DNA of 64,000 bases from Lachnospiraceae bacterium JLR.KK008 (GCA_037015955.1 CP143548.1:1326001-1390000); one strand, 5' to 3'. Counted from the stretch's first letter, positions 52,376 through 62,876 are shown. Numbers and translations are program-made. The notes: generated by a model not told the origin, from the letters alone.

Positions 52376-54013
52376 TTAGTTGTCGTCGTCTTCTTTGTTG
52401 GCCGTGTATACGGTGCGTTTTCTGGCCATCTCGTCATTTTCCAGATATTCATCGTAAGTTGTGATCTTGTCGATCAGCTTACCGTCCGGCAGGATTTCCA
52501 TGATGCGGTTGGCCGTTGTCTGGACGAACTGATGATCGTGACAGGAGAAGAGAGCGACGCCCGGGAACTTGATCAGTCCATTATTGAGGGCAGTGATCGA
52601 CTCCATATCCAGATGGTTGGTCGGCTCGTCGAGGACGAGACAGTTTGCGCCGGAGATCATCATCTTGGAGAGCAGGCAGCGCACCTTTTCTCCACCGGAC
52701 AGCACTTTTACTTTTTTGACGCCGTCTTCCCCGGCAAAGAGCATACGCCCGAGAAAACCGCGGACATAAGTGACGTCTTTGATGGCGGAATATCCGGTCA
52801 GCCAGTCGACGATCGTCAGATCGTTATTAAATTCTTCGGTGCTGTCTTTCGGGAAATATGCCTGAGAGGTTGTGACCCCCCATTTGTAAGTCCCTTTGTC
52901 CGGTTCCATCTCTCCCATAAGAATCTGGAATAAGGTTGTCTTTGCCAGTTCATTGCTGCCGACGAAGGCGATCTTATCATCATGGCCTAAAATAAAGGAG
53001 ATGTTGTCCAGTATTTTCTCACCGTCGATCGTCTTGGAGATGCCTTCCACGGAGAGTACTTCGTTACCGATCTCGCGCTCCGGCCGGAAATCAATATAAG
53101 GATATTTACGACTGGACGGTTTGATTTCCTCCAGCTCGATCTTTTCCAGCGCCTTCTTACGTGAGGTGGCCTGCTTTGATTTGGAGGCGTTGGCGGAGAA
53201 TCGGGAAATAAATTCCTGCAGCTCCTTGATCTTTTCTTCCTTTTTCTTGTTGGCTTCCTTCATCTGCCGGATCAGGAGCTGGCTAGACTCAAACCAGAAG
53301 TCATAGTTTCCGGCATAGAGCTGAATCTTGCCATAGTCAATGTCGGCAGTGTGGGTACATACTTTATTTAAGAAGTAACGGTCGTGGGATACGACGATAA
53401 CCGTATTGTTAAAATTGATCAGAAACTCTTCGAGCCAGGCGATGGCGTCAAGATCGAGATGGTTGGTCGGCTCGTCGAGCAGCAAAATGTCCGGATTGCC
53501 AAACAGAGCCTTGGCCAGCAATACTTTTACTTTCTCATTACCGTTGAGGTTTTTCATCAGGCTGTCATGATACTGTGTCTCGATACCGAGGCCGTTCAAG
53601 AGCATGGCGGCGTTGGACTCTGCCTCCCAGCCGTCCATCTCCGCAAATTCTGCCTCCAGTTCGCTGGCGCGGATGCCGTCCTCATCGGAGAAGTCTTCCT
53701 TTGCGTAGATGGCGTCTTTTTCCTTCATAATCTGATAGAGGCGCGGATTGCCCATAATGACGACATCCATGGCCGGGTATTCATCGTATTTGAAGTGATC
53801 CTGTTCGAGAAAGGACAGACGCTGTCCCGGTGTCATGGAAATATCACCTTTGGTCGTTTCCAGCTGTCCGGATAATATTTTCAGGAAAGTGGATTTTCCC
53901 GCGCCATTGGCGCCGATGAGACCATAGCAGTTGCCTTCGGTAAATTTAATATTAACGTCCTCAAATAAGGCTTTTTTTCCGATCCGTAATGTTACATTGT
54001 TTGCGCTTATCAT
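52376..54013 (-). CDS. ABC-F family ATPase, YbiT/YkpA-like
   Basis: A soluble double ATPase of 545 residues acting on the ribosome. NBD1 has IGANGAGKST, a signature written NLNGNEKV instead of LSGGE, and LLLDEPTNHLD. NBD2 has a degenerate P-loop GSNELAKTT, a good VLSGGEKVRCL and LVLDEPTNHLDMES. As I recall, the altered first signature and second P-loop are typical of the YbiT-like branch, so they are probably not defects. A charged linker with KKKEEKIKEL joins the halves. There is no antibiotic-resistance-type extension that I can recognise. Confidence 0.9.
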   Translation of the reverse strand: MISANNVTLRIGKKALFEDVNIKFTEGNCYGLIGANGAGKSTFLKILSGQLETTKGDISMTPGQRLSFLEQDHFKYDEYPAMDVVIMGNPRLYQIMKEKDAIYAKEDFSDEDGIRASELEAEFAEMDGWEAESNAAMLLNGLGIETQYHDSLMKNLNGNEKVKVLLAKALFGNPDILLLDEPTNHLDLDAIAWLEEFLINFNNTVIVVSHDRYFLNKVCTHTADIDYGKIQLYAGNYDFWFESSQLLIRQMKEANKKKEEKIKELQEFISRFSANASKSKQATSRKKALEKIELEEIKPSSRKYPYIDFRPEREIGNEVLSVEGISKTIDGEKILDNISFILGHDDKIAFVGSNELAKTTLFQILMGEMEPDKGTYKWGVTTSQAYFPKDSTEEFNNDLTIVDWLTGYSAIKDVTYVRGFLGRMLFAGEDGVKKVKVLSGGEKVRCLLSKMMISGANCLVLDEPTNHLDMESITALNNGLIKFPGVALFSCHDHQFVQTTANRIMEILPDGKLIDKITTYDEYLENDEMARKRTVYTANKEDDDN

Positions 54014-54078
54014 AACTTTTGACCTTTCTTTCTTAATACTTTGGAATGTTTCAGTTCCGCTTTTATCCGTCTTTTCCT

Positions 54079-54106
54079 ATTTTACAGAAAATATAGGATT
54101 TTGCAA
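54079..54106 (-). promoter_or_regulatory. Promoter of the ABC-F gene
   Basis: On the minus strand TTGCAA (54106-54101) and TAAAAT (54084-54079) are 16 bases apart, about 65 bases before the start. Confidence 0.5.
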
Positions 54107-54157
54107 GGAAAATGTGTTATACTTACCGTATTATACAGGAAAAAGGAGATGATACCT

Positions 54158-54760
54158 ATGAGCAATCAGGTGATCGTGATCAGCCGTCAGTTTGGCAGCG
54201 GCGGAAGAAAAATAGGAAAGATATTGTCGGACAGACTTCAGATTCCATATTATGATATGGCGTTGATTGAGATCGCTTCCAAGCGCAGCGAGGCGGATTA
54301 CACGTCTCTTCTGGAGGTGGATGAGAAGAAGATCAGCCGTAAGTGGTATTCCTTCCCGATGGAGGTGGGCCCGGGGTATCAGATGAAGAAAGTTCCCATG
54401 AACGAAGAGCTGTTCAGCCTTCAGGCGGAGATCATCAAGGATCTGGCGAACCAGAGTCCCTGTATCATCATCGGCAGAGGGGCGGATTATATTCTCAGAG
54501 AAAATGCGAGAATGCTCAGTGTCTTTATCCATGCGGATATGGAGACAAAACTGGAAGTTGTATGCAGGCATTATAATCTTTCCCGGGAAGATGCGCTGTC
54601 ACTGATCCGCAAGACAGACAAACAGCGCAGTGTTTATTATAATTATTATACGGAATATAAATGGGGCGACATCAATAACTATGACATCTCGTTAGACCGG
54701 GGCCGGATCGGCATTGACAAATGTGTGGATATTCTGGAGACGCTCTATCAGTCTCTTTAG
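54158..54760 (+). CDS. Cytidylate kinase-like family protein
   Basis: A 201-residue P-loop protein with VISRQFGSGGRKIGKILSD at residues 6-24, the glycine-rich loop of the cytidylate-kinase-like family. YYDMALIEIASK and CIIIGRGADYILRE follow, then RIGIDKCVDILE near the end. Members are common in Firmicutes but their substrate is unproven; true Cmk is a separate protein. The start at 54158 follows AAAAGGAG; in-frame codons farther upstream overlap the divergent promoter. Confidence 0.85.
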   Translation: MSNQVIVISRQFGSGGRKIGKILSDRLQIPYYDMALIEIASKRSEADYTSLLEVDEKKISRKWYSFPMEVGPGYQMKKVPMNEELFSLQAEIIKDLANQSPCIIIGRGADYILRENARMLSVFIHADMETKLEVVCRHYNLSREDALSLIRKTDKQRSVYYNYYTEYKWGDINNYDISLDRGRIGIDKCVDILETLYQSL

Positions 54761-54796
54761 AGGAGGAACGGTGCCTGACCGGGAGCGGAATCATTC

Positions 54797-54825
54797 TGGA
54801 CAAATACAGGCAAAATCGGTATAAT
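54797..54825 (+). promoter_or_regulatory. Promoter of the GGDEF-like gene
   Basis: TGGACA (54797-54802) and TATAAT (54820-54825) are exactly 17 bases apart, about 70 bases before the start. Confidence 0.65.
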
Positions 54826-54895
54826 GAAATTGAATTTCCGGCTGTGGTTCAGCGATGATAAACCGGGAAAACTTAAGAGATGAGAGGTATGGTTT

Positions 54896-55825
54896 ATGGG
54901 ATACGGAGCGCTTCCTTTGGAGAAAAGACTGAAGGAAAACATTAAAAATTACGGGCTTGACAATCTATATCAGATCGTGGAACTGAAAAAACAGATGTTA
55001 TTGCTGCAGGAGCTTACGGGGCTGAAGATTCTTCTGACAGACAGACATGGGGAGAAGATGGCTGCCGTAGGAAATTTTACGGATTTCACACCTGACGTAG
55101 TGGGGGAACCCGGCAGAAAACTGCGCGTGGCCAATCGGACGGTGGGACATGTGTATACGAAAGAGGACGCGGTGGAAGCCGGAAAAGAAAAGCTGGCGGC
55201 GGACTTTCTGGAAGCACTTGTGCGGACGTGGGAGCGGCTGGGGGAAGAAGTGTTTACGAACAAAGAGAGCGCCGTCTATATTGACGAGATAGAACAGCAG
55301 TTGGAGAAGGAGCAATATCAGGTCAAACATGGAGAGAAAGAAGACGTGCTGACCGGAGTGCTGAACAAGACATATTTTGAGGAGCGCATGAAAGTGCTGG
55401 ATCGTCTGGAGACCGTACCGGTGGCGGCAGTGGAGGCCAATATCAATGACTGGAAATTTGTCAATGATCATTACGGGGACGAGGAAAGTGACAGACTGAT
55501 CCGTCTGATCGCTCAGATCTTAAAGGAAGAGGCCGGAGAAGAATACATACTGGGCCGTGTGGACGGCGATGTTTTCCATATTGCCATTCCGACTGCCGAC
55601 GAGGAAGAAGCGGAGGGTTATGTCAAACGGGTGCAGAGCAGATGCGATGCCTGTGACGATGATAAACTGACACCTTCCGTAGCCGTGGGCATCATGTACA
55701 AGAGCAACGTGGAAGAAAAGCTGGAGGATGTGTTTGCCGAGGCGGAATATAAAATGTTTGAGAATAAATATGAGATGAAGCATTCGGTAGCTTATCAGGA
55801 GCGGTTGCACAGGAACTTGAAATGA
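54896..55825 (+). CDS. Degenerate GGDEF domain protein with N-terminal sensory-like region
   Basis: A 309-residue soluble protein. Residues about 145-300 have a diguanylate-cyclase fold (LTGVLNKTYFEERM and NDWKFVNDHYGDEESDRLI), but the active signature RxGGDEF reads RVDGDVF at 221-227, so c-di-GMP synthesis is doubtful. The N-terminal 120 residues (YQIVELKKQMLLLQELTG) look like a small ligand-sensing domain, possibly PocR-like, joined by a coiled coil at about 125-145. It may be a c-di-GMP or GTP sensor or a pseudo-enzyme. Monocistronic, with promoter and terminator. Confidence 0.72.
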   Translation: MGYGALPLEKRLKENIKNYGLDNLYQIVELKKQMLLLQELTGLKILLTDRHGEKMAAVGNFTDFTPDVVGEPGRKLRVANRTVGHVYTKEDAVEAGKEKLAADFLEALVRTWERLGEEVFTNKESAVYIDEIEQQLEKEQYQVKHGEKEDVLTGVLNKTYFEERMKVLDRLETVPVAAVEANINDWKFVNDHYGDEESDRLIRLIAQILKEEAGEEYILGRVDGDVFHIAIPTADEEEAEGYVKRVQSRCDACDDDKLTPSVAVGIMYKSNVEEKLEDVFAEAEYKMFENKYEMKHSVAYQERLHRNLK

Positions 55826-55892
55826 GGGATTTGAGACAGAGACCGGGAACTGATTAAACCGGAAGCGAATACAGACTGATGACGGAATGCGG

Positions 55893-55922
55893 CCGGTCCT
55901 GCGATAGCAGGACCGGTTTTTT
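55893..55922 (+). terminator. Terminator after the GGDEF-like gene
   Basis: CCGGTCCTG (55893-55901) pairs perfectly with CAGGACCGG (55908-55916) and six Ts follow. Confidence 0.93.
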
Positions 55923-55960
55923 GTGTACCCGGGCGGGAACAGAACTTTTCAGACTGCTGC

Positions 55961-55989
55961 TTGACTTCTAAATCTTACTAATGTAATAT
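55961..55989 (+). promoter_or_regulatory. Promoter of the class D beta-lactamase gene
   Basis: TTGACT (55961-55966) and TAATAT (55984-55989) are 17 bases apart. The BlaI-like operator at 55970-55991 fills the spacer and covers the -10, as expected for a repressed promoter. Confidence 0.65.
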
Positions 55990-55991
55990 TT
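55970..55991 (+). promoter_or_regulatory. BlaI-type operator at the beta-lactamase promoter
   Basis: AAATCTTAC and GTAATATTT form a nine-base inverted repeat (one mismatch) around TAAT. The core TCTTAC-N4-GTAATA is identical to that of the second site at 58904-58925. From memory, the classic Bacillus licheniformis BlaI operator has the same core on the opposite strand (TATTAC-N4-GTAAGA). Confidence 0.7.
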
Positions 55992-56056
55992 GGAAGAAGA
56001 AAGTACGGAAGAGGACGCAGAGATATGAGGCGGCGAAGCGTGGGAAGGAGAACTTT

Positions 56057-57079
56057 ATGAAAAGACAACATTGTATTGGGAAGACAGTATGTCTGGTGAT
56101 CACCGGTATTTTTATTTTGGGAGGCTGCGGCAGACAAAAACAGGAAATCCCGGAGAGCGCGGACAAAGAGTATGCGGTGGAGACAGAGGAAACGGAACAG
56201 ACAGAAGAGACAGAACAGACAGAAGGGACAGTGCAGGCAGAGGGGACAGAGCAGGACGATATAGTGCAGGATGATACCATTTCGGAGCCGGAGACAGTGG
56301 AGGCCGACTGGGCACAGTACTTTGATGGTCTCAATGGCGCCGCGGTTCTCTATGATCCATCGGCTATGCGATATACGGTATACAATCGGGAACTTGCACA
56401 GACGAGACGGTCCCCCTGTTCCACATTTAAGATCATCTCTTCGCTGGCGGCCCTGGAGAGCGGGGCGATTGACCCGGACGATTCCCTTCGCATCTGGAGC
56501 GGAGAGACATTCTGGAATGAAGACTGGAATCATGATATGGAGTTTCAGGAGGCATTCCGCGTCTCCTGTGTCTGGTATTTCCGGGAAATCATCGACGAGA
56601 TTGGGCAGGAGACAATGCAGAGAGAGCTGGACAGACTCCAGTATGGCAACTGCGATAGCTCCGACTGGGAAGGGCGGCAGAATACAAATAACAGCAATCG
56701 CGCGCTGACCGGGTTCTGGATCGAATCGTCACTGCTGATTTCTCCACAGGAACAGACAGAAGTGATGGAACGCATCTTTGGAGAAAATTCTGCCTATTCG
56801 CAGCGGACGTTAGATGCGTTAAGGCAGGTTATGCTGACAGAACAGGAAGAGACAGAAATAACTGTCTATGGTAAGACCGGCATGGGCAAGGCAGAGGGTG
56901 TTGTCGTTGACGCATGGTTTACCGGATTCGCGGAGCGAGCGGAGGGTCCTCTCTATTTTTGTGTATATCTCGGGAGAACGGATGGGAAAACGGTATCCAG
57001 CGCTGCGGCGAAGGAGATTGCAGTGCGGCTGGTTGCGGACGCCTGCTGCGGCTTGCTTCCGGAGGCTGATCAGAATTAG
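56057..57079 (+). CDS. Class D beta-lactamase (OXA-like) lipoprotein
   Basis: Serine beta-lactamase of 340 residues. A lipoprotein signal ends in LGGC with Cys24, followed by an acidic Thr/Glu-rich linker (residues 41-85, TEQTE-type repeats). The class D motifs are complete: STFK with Ser122, S-C-V at 170-172, YGN at 196-198 and KTG at 273-275. It is thus probably a membrane-tethered enzyme on the outer face of the cell membrane. GGAAGGAG precedes the ATG. Its last four bases overlap the end of the convergent blaR1. The spectrum cannot be inferred. Confidence 0.88.
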   Translation: MKRQHCIGKTVCLVITGIFILGGCGRQKQEIPESADKEYAVETEETEQTEETEQTEGTVQAEGTEQDDIVQDDTISEPETVEADWAQYFDGLNGAAVLYDPSAMRYTVYNRELAQTRRSPCSTFKIISSLAALESGAIDPDDSLRIWSGETFWNEDWNHDMEFQEAFRVSCVWYFREIIDEIGQETMQRELDRLQYGNCDSSDWEGRQNTNNSNRALTGFWIESSLLISPQEQTEVMERIFGENSAYSQRTLDALRQVMLTEQEETEITVYGKTGMGKAEGVVVDAWFTGFAERAEGPLYFCVYLGRTDGKTVSSAAAKEIAVRLVADACCGLLPEADQN

Positions 57080-58872
57080 TCCCAGATCCCCAGATCAGAG
57101 AGAATCGAAAGGGTCAGTTCTGCCGCCCGGGGGCCGGTTGCCAGCCGTTCATTCTGGATATTGGCTGCAAAAAAATACAGATGCCCGTCATGTTCGATAT
57201 AGCCGATAAACCAGCCGGAAATATTTTCTCCGTCCCTTTCTTCCGTCCCGGTTTTTCCATAGAGCGTACCATAGTCGGAGGAACCGAGACAAATGGCATT
57301 TTTCACAGTCTCAATATGTTCGGGTGAGAAATCAAACTGATTATAGTAAAATCTCTGCAGCAGTTCGACCTGCTCGACGGGAGAGATCTTCAGAGAAGAG
57401 TCTGTCCAATAGGAGGAGAGGTCTTCCCTGACCGTCTGATTGCCATATCCGATCTGCCGGATATAATCATGTACGGCAGACAGATCCGACTGCCGGTCGA
57501 TCGCCTGGAAATACCATGTCACGGAGTTTCGCATGGCGGACTCCAGCGTCTGGTCACAATTCCACTCGTCGTATTCGTGGTGTTGTCCGTCCCATAGTAT
57601 GAGCGTATCTTCCGGCGTGATGATTCCTGATTCGAGACCGAACAGGGCGCTGTATATTTTGTAAGTGGAGACCGGGGAGATGCGCGTCACCGCACGCTCC
57701 TGATCATAGATCTGCCAGGTGTCCTGGGCACTGTCATAGAGGACAAAGCTGCCTTTATTTTCGCCAAAGGAGTCGCCAAGATCAATCGGGGTAATATGTC
57801 TGCCCTGCTCCTGGAAGACATAACGGTCGCTGGCCGCGGCCCGGGTAGAGAGAAAGGGAGCAGCGGTCAGCGTGAAGACGGCGAGAAGTCCGCATACAAA
57901 ATAGCCGCACACTTTCTTTTTTAATGGCTGCGGTCGATAACTGGCAATGTTTATGATTCTTTTCCTTATCTGTGTTATGCCTCCACCGATGCCGGAGGCA
58001 AAGGGAAAGGGGGAAAGCGACAGTTTCTCAGCAAAATCAATCAAAGTATATCCATAATCTGCATAGGCGTCCTGCGACAGCATATTGAGCACGGAAGTAT
58101 CACAGGCAATTTCGCAATCATTTCGCATCTCTCTCAGGGCATACCAGACAAAAGGATGAAACCAGTATAGAATGTGGATGACATTGACGAAATGGTTGAC
58201 AAGTAAATCTTTATGTTTATAGTGCTGCAGTTCATGCAGAAGCAGATAGCGCATACGCTTCGTGTCCCGATCGGAGATCAGATGGATCGGCAGGTAAATG
58301 CAGGGCCTGAAAAGTCCTGCGATGACGGGAGATTTTAAAAATGCCGTACTGTAGACGGGAATGTCTCCGGCCAGATTCATTTCAGCCAGACAATTATGAT
58401 ACAGTCTGCGGATGGCCGTATTTTGCAGCGGCAGTGCCGATCGCCTGAAATGGTGAAAACGGATGGCAGCTCTCGCCAGAAGCAGCGCCATGACTGCGAT
58501 ACCGGTGATCCAGATGACGAAAAACAATAAACTGAGACCGGAAAGCGTCTCCCCGCCGACTGACATTCCATAGTCGTTTTGCCAGGCATCAGCGCCGGAG
58601 GGCTGCAATACTTGCGTCTTTGTGAGCAGGGGGGCCATATGGGAGGTTGTCATATCGCGCAGTCTACTGAATATGGAAAACATCCGGAAAGAATGGCCTG
58701 CAGGGAGCGGCAGAAAGGGAACGCTCAGAAGACCGAGCGGAAGAAACCACAGATTATACTGCATACGGCTGGTAAGACTGTTTCGAAACAGATGTTTTGC
58801 CGCCAGGAGAATACCGATCATAGCGCTGATCATTAAGTTGCATAGAAAGAAACGGATGATAAAATCGTTCAT
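57076..58872 (-). CDS. blaR1: BlaR1/MecR1-family beta-lactam sensor-transducer
   Basis: A 598-residue membrane protein. The N-terminal half has about four helices and the M56 metallopeptidase motif HELQHYKHKD (His213, Glu214, His217), with a second EIACDTSV glutamate. The C-terminal extracellular domain is a penicillin-binding sensor of class D type with STYK near residue 400, SVTWYF, YGN and KTG. On acylation by beta-lactams the family activates its protease to relieve BlaI repression. The start at 58872 is decided by AGGAGG eight bases upstream; an in-frame ATG at 58899 lies too close to the operator. No blaI adjoins it, which is unusual. Confidence 0.9.
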   Translation of the reverse strand: MNDFIIRFFLCNLMISAMIGILLAAKHLFRNSLTSRMQYNLWFLPLGLLSVPFLPLPAGHSFRMFSIFSRLRDMTTSHMAPLLTKTQVLQPSGADAWQNDYGMSVGGETLSGLSLLFFVIWITGIAVMALLLARAAIRFHHFRRSALPLQNTAIRRLYHNCLAEMNLAGDIPVYSTAFLKSPVIAGLFRPCIYLPIHLISDRDTKRMRYLLLHELQHYKHKDLLVNHFVNVIHILYWFHPFVWYALREMRNDCEIACDTSVLNMLSQDAYADYGYTLIDFAEKLSLSPFPFASGIGGGITQIRKRIINIASYRPQPLKKKVCGYFVCGLLAVFTLTAAPFLSTRAAASDRYVFQEQGRHITPIDLGDSFGENKGSFVLYDSAQDTWQIYDQERAVTRISPVSTYKIYSALFGLESGIITPEDTLILWDGQHHEYDEWNCDQTLESAMRNSVTWYFQAIDRQSDLSAVHDYIRQIGYGNQTVREDLSSYWTDSSLKISPVEQVELLQRFYYNQFDFSPEHIETVKNAICLGSSDYGTLYGKTGTEERDGENISGWFIGYIEHDGHLYFFAANIQNERLATGPRAAELTLSILSDLGIWD

Positions 58873-58903
58873 GTCAGGCACCTCCTGTGCATACTGCACA
58901 TTT

Positions 58904-58925
58904 AAGTCTTACGCTTGTAATAGAA
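58904..58925 (-). promoter_or_regulatory. BlaI-type operator at the blaR1 promoter
   Basis: AAGTCTTAC and GTAATAGAA surround GCTT; the core TCTTAC-N4-GTAATA is identical to the site at the beta-lactamase promoter. It lies just downstream of the -10, over the expected transcription start. Confidence 0.7.
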
Positions 58926-58928
58926 AAT

Positions 58929-58957
58929 ATTATAAAAGATCTCGTTTCCGATGTCAA
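58929..58957 (-). promoter_or_regulatory. Consensus promoter of blaR1
   Basis: On the minus strand a perfect TTGACA (58957-58952) and a perfect TATAAT (58934-58929) are 17 bases apart. Such a strong promoter is normal only if a repressor holds it down. Confidence 0.85.
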
Positions 58958-59129
58958 TGTGTGGGCGTCTGCCTGGCCGATCAGAGAATTGCTCAGGCAG
59001 TACAAAGGAGAAGAAAATCTAAAATAAGTATAAAATCTGCCGGAGATGGAAAAATTAAGAAAAAAAGAGTAATAAAGAGTATATATAAGTTATTAATAGA
59101 TAAATAGAGAAAACAAAAGATATATTGGG
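58958..59129. other. Intergenic region between the blaR1 and groESL promoters
   Basis: AT-rich DNA with no supported gene. The only structure I see is a seven-base inverted repeat, CTGCCTG / CAGGCAG, near 58969-59001, without a T tract. Many short A-rich runs follow up to the groESL promoter. Confidence 0.5.
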
Positions 59130-59158
59130 TTGCAGAAGGCTATGCAAAAAACTAATAT
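59130..59158 (+). promoter_or_regulatory. Promoter of groESL
   Basis: TTGCAG (59130-59135) and TAATAT (59153-59158) are 17 bases apart, with the CIRCE element just downstream. Confidence 0.6.
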
Positions 59159-59169
59159 ATGGATAGTTC

Positions 59170-59196
59170 TTAGCACTCAATCAAAGTGAGTGCTAA
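59170..59196 (+). promoter_or_regulatory. CIRCE element (HrcA operator)
   Basis: TTAGCACTC (59170-59178) and GAGTGCTAA (59188-59196) form the perfect nine-base inverted repeat with a nine-base spacer that HrcA binds. It predicts HrcA-controlled heat-shock expression of groES-groEL. Confidence 0.98.
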
Positions 59197-59246
59197 TAAA
59201 TCAAAGAATAATCATCGATTTCAGTAAAGGACAGGAGGCATTCTAA

Positions 59247-61185
<1,939 letters not shown>

Positions 61186-61217
61186 GACACAGACAGACAA
61201 AAAGATTCGGTATGCCG

Positions 61218-61249
61218 CAGGCGGGAGTCAGGGACTCCCGCCTGTTTTT
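61218..61249 (+). terminator. Terminator of groESL
   Basis: A perfect 12-bp stem, CAGGCGGGAGTC (61218-61229) with GACTCCCGCCTG (61233-61244), is followed by five Ts. Confidence 0.95.
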
Positions 61250-61331
61250 ATTGCAGTCATTTTGCCGTTGAACGGTCCGGGAAATGACTGTGAGCTTATG
61301 TACACTTGGTCAGGCGGCATATGGATGCACG

Positions 61332-61367
61332 GAAAAGGGAAGACAGCTTACGCCGTCTTCCCTTTTC
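61332..61367. other. Strong hairpin downstream of groESL
   Basis: GAAAAGGGAAGAC (61332-61344) and GTCTTCCCTTTTC (61355-61367) pair perfectly over 13 bases around a ten-base loop. No T tract follows it on the plus strand. It resembles a terminator or the leader hairpin of an unseen small transcript. Confidence 0.55.
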
Positions 61368-61597
61368 GGTTACTATACTATGAGGGGGAGTATTTATGAA
61401 GAACTTAATCTTAATAGATTAAGAGTGTTGGTAGTCGAAGCTAATACCCTGCATACGCGTCTGACATGAGTACTAACTCCTTTGATGGTTTTATTATATA
61501 TGGGAATTATGTCCAAATCGTGTCCGATTTCTAAAAAGAAAAGAAAAAAATTATTAGAAAAAAATAATGAATAAGTGATCAAAAAAGAAAGCGGCAG
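61368..61597. other. Intergenic region without a supported gene
   Basis: AT-rich stretch between the hairpin and the VanZ-like gene. GAGGGGGAGT sits before an ATG at 61396, but that frame stops after eight codons. CTTAATC / GATTAAG at about 61402-61422 forms a seven-base inverted repeat. I see no RNA family that I can name. Confidence 0.4.
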
Positions 61598-62197
61598 TTA
61601 TCCGTCAAGCCGGGGAAGACGGCGGGTCACAAAAGGCGCGGCATGATAGCCGAGCAGTCCGCCGAATGTATTGAACATCAGGTCGTTGACATCAAAAATG
61701 CGGTATGGAGACGGATAGATGCCATAGAGAGCGCTGAGCTGTGTCAGTTCAAAAAAAAGTGAGAGAAGAAAGGAAAGCGCTACGGTCTGTTTCAGGCTGC
61801 GGTGGAAATAATATCTCATATAAATGCCAAACGGAAACAGCAGGCCGATATTACCGCCGATTTGGAACCAGGCGGAGTGTGAGATGTTCACGGTCCCGGT
61901 CTCGTACCAGACCCAGGATGCCTGTTCTTTGAGATCATGGAGAAAGGCCAGCGGGTGAAGCTGGACACGCATGGGGAGCGGATGGGCCAGAACATAGTCG
62001 AAGGATGGCAGGGGTGTGATAATATAAAAATACATACAGGTGAGATAGAAAACAAACAGATACATAGCGGCTATACGGAAGAAGATAATTCTGCCGTATT
62101 TTCGGTGTTGGTAGAGCAGACAGGGGAGGAGGAAGAGAACGGTGATCAGGGGAAAAAGGGCATATATAAGACGTAATGGTATCAAGTATTCGTGCAT
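61598..62197 (-). CDS. VanZ-like family membrane protein
   Basis: A 199-residue membrane protein with about five hydrophobic helices. The VanZ-like pattern is seen in NIGLLFPFGIYMRYYF, SFLLSLFFELTQL and FDVNDLMFNTFGGLLGY toward the C-terminus. VanZ itself gives low-level teicoplanin resistance, but most homologues have no known role. GGAG lies nine bases before the ATG. No other van-type gene is nearby. Confidence 0.82.
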   Translation of the reverse strand: MHEYLIPLRLIYALFPLITVLFLLPCLLYQHRKYGRIIFFRIAAMYLFVFYLTCMYFYIITPLPSFDYVLAHPLPMRVQLHPLAFLHDLKEQASWVWYETGTVNISHSAWFQIGGNIGLLFPFGIYMRYYFHRSLKQTVALSFLLSLFFELTQLSALYGIYPSPYRIFDVNDLMFNTFGGLLGYHAAPFVTRRLPRLDG

Positions 62198-62347
62198 AAA
62201 ATAAAACTCCTTATCAGATCCTGGCGATTATGCCAATAACAGTGTAGCGGATTTTCCATTCATTGACAAGAAGGATTATTTGTGATACGGTCAGAAAAAT
62301 AAACGGTCGGATTGGATGGACAGAGCAGACCGGAAAGAGGGAGTGCT

Positions 62348-62869
62348 ATGAGAAGGGTATTGATTGTAGTCGATATGCAGAACGATTTTATTGACGGTGC
62401 GCTTGGCACAGAGGAGGCCAGGGCCATCGTCGGGAATGTAGTGAGAAAGATCGGCGGATATGAGGCGAAAGACATTTATGCCACGAGGGACACTCATCAG
62501 CAAAACTATCTCGATACGGCGGAGGGCAGACATCTGCCTGTCGTTCATTGTATCGAGGGTACACCGGGCTGGGAAATCCGTGCCGAAGTGGCAGAAGCGC
62601 TGGAGGGCGCTACGATCATCAATAAGCCGGCGTTCGGCAGTATCGTACTGGCAGATCTGCTTCAGGAGGAAAATGACAGAGAAACGCTGGAGATCGAACT
62701 GGTCGGCCTGTGTACGGACATCTGTGTCGTGTCCAATGCGCTGCTGCTGAAAGCCGCGATGCCGGAGACCGAAATATCAGTCGACCCGTTATGCTGCGCG
62801 GGTGTGACGCCGGAGAGCCACGAAGCGGCGCTGACAACGATGCGGATGTGCCAGATCAGAATTTGCTGA
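62348..62869 (+). CDS. Cysteine hydrolase, isochorismatase/nicotinamidase family
   Basis: A 173-residue amidase-like protein. The triad is visible as Asp in IVVDMQNDF near residue 9, Lys in NKPAFGS near 94 and Cys in GLCTDICVVSNAL near 123. TRDTHQQNYLDT and LPVVHCIEGTPGWE match nicotinamidase (PncA)-like enzymes. The start at 62348 follows GGGAG. Conversion of nicotinamide to nicotinate is the best guess. It ends seven bases before the convergent metallopeptidase. Confidence 0.85.
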   Translation: MRRVLIVVDMQNDFIDGALGTEEARAIVGNVVRKIGGYEAKDIYATRDTHQQNYLDTAEGRHLPVVHCIEGTPGWEIRAEVAEALEGATIINKPAFGSIVLADLLQEENDRETLEIELVGLCTDICVVSNALLLKAAMPETEISVDPLCCAGVTPESHEAALTTMRMCQIRIC

Positions 62870-62876
62870 CACAGCC

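Noticed and set aside
58958-59129. A blaI gene between blaR1 and groES
   Set aside because: No frame here is long enough or resembles a winged-helix repressor.
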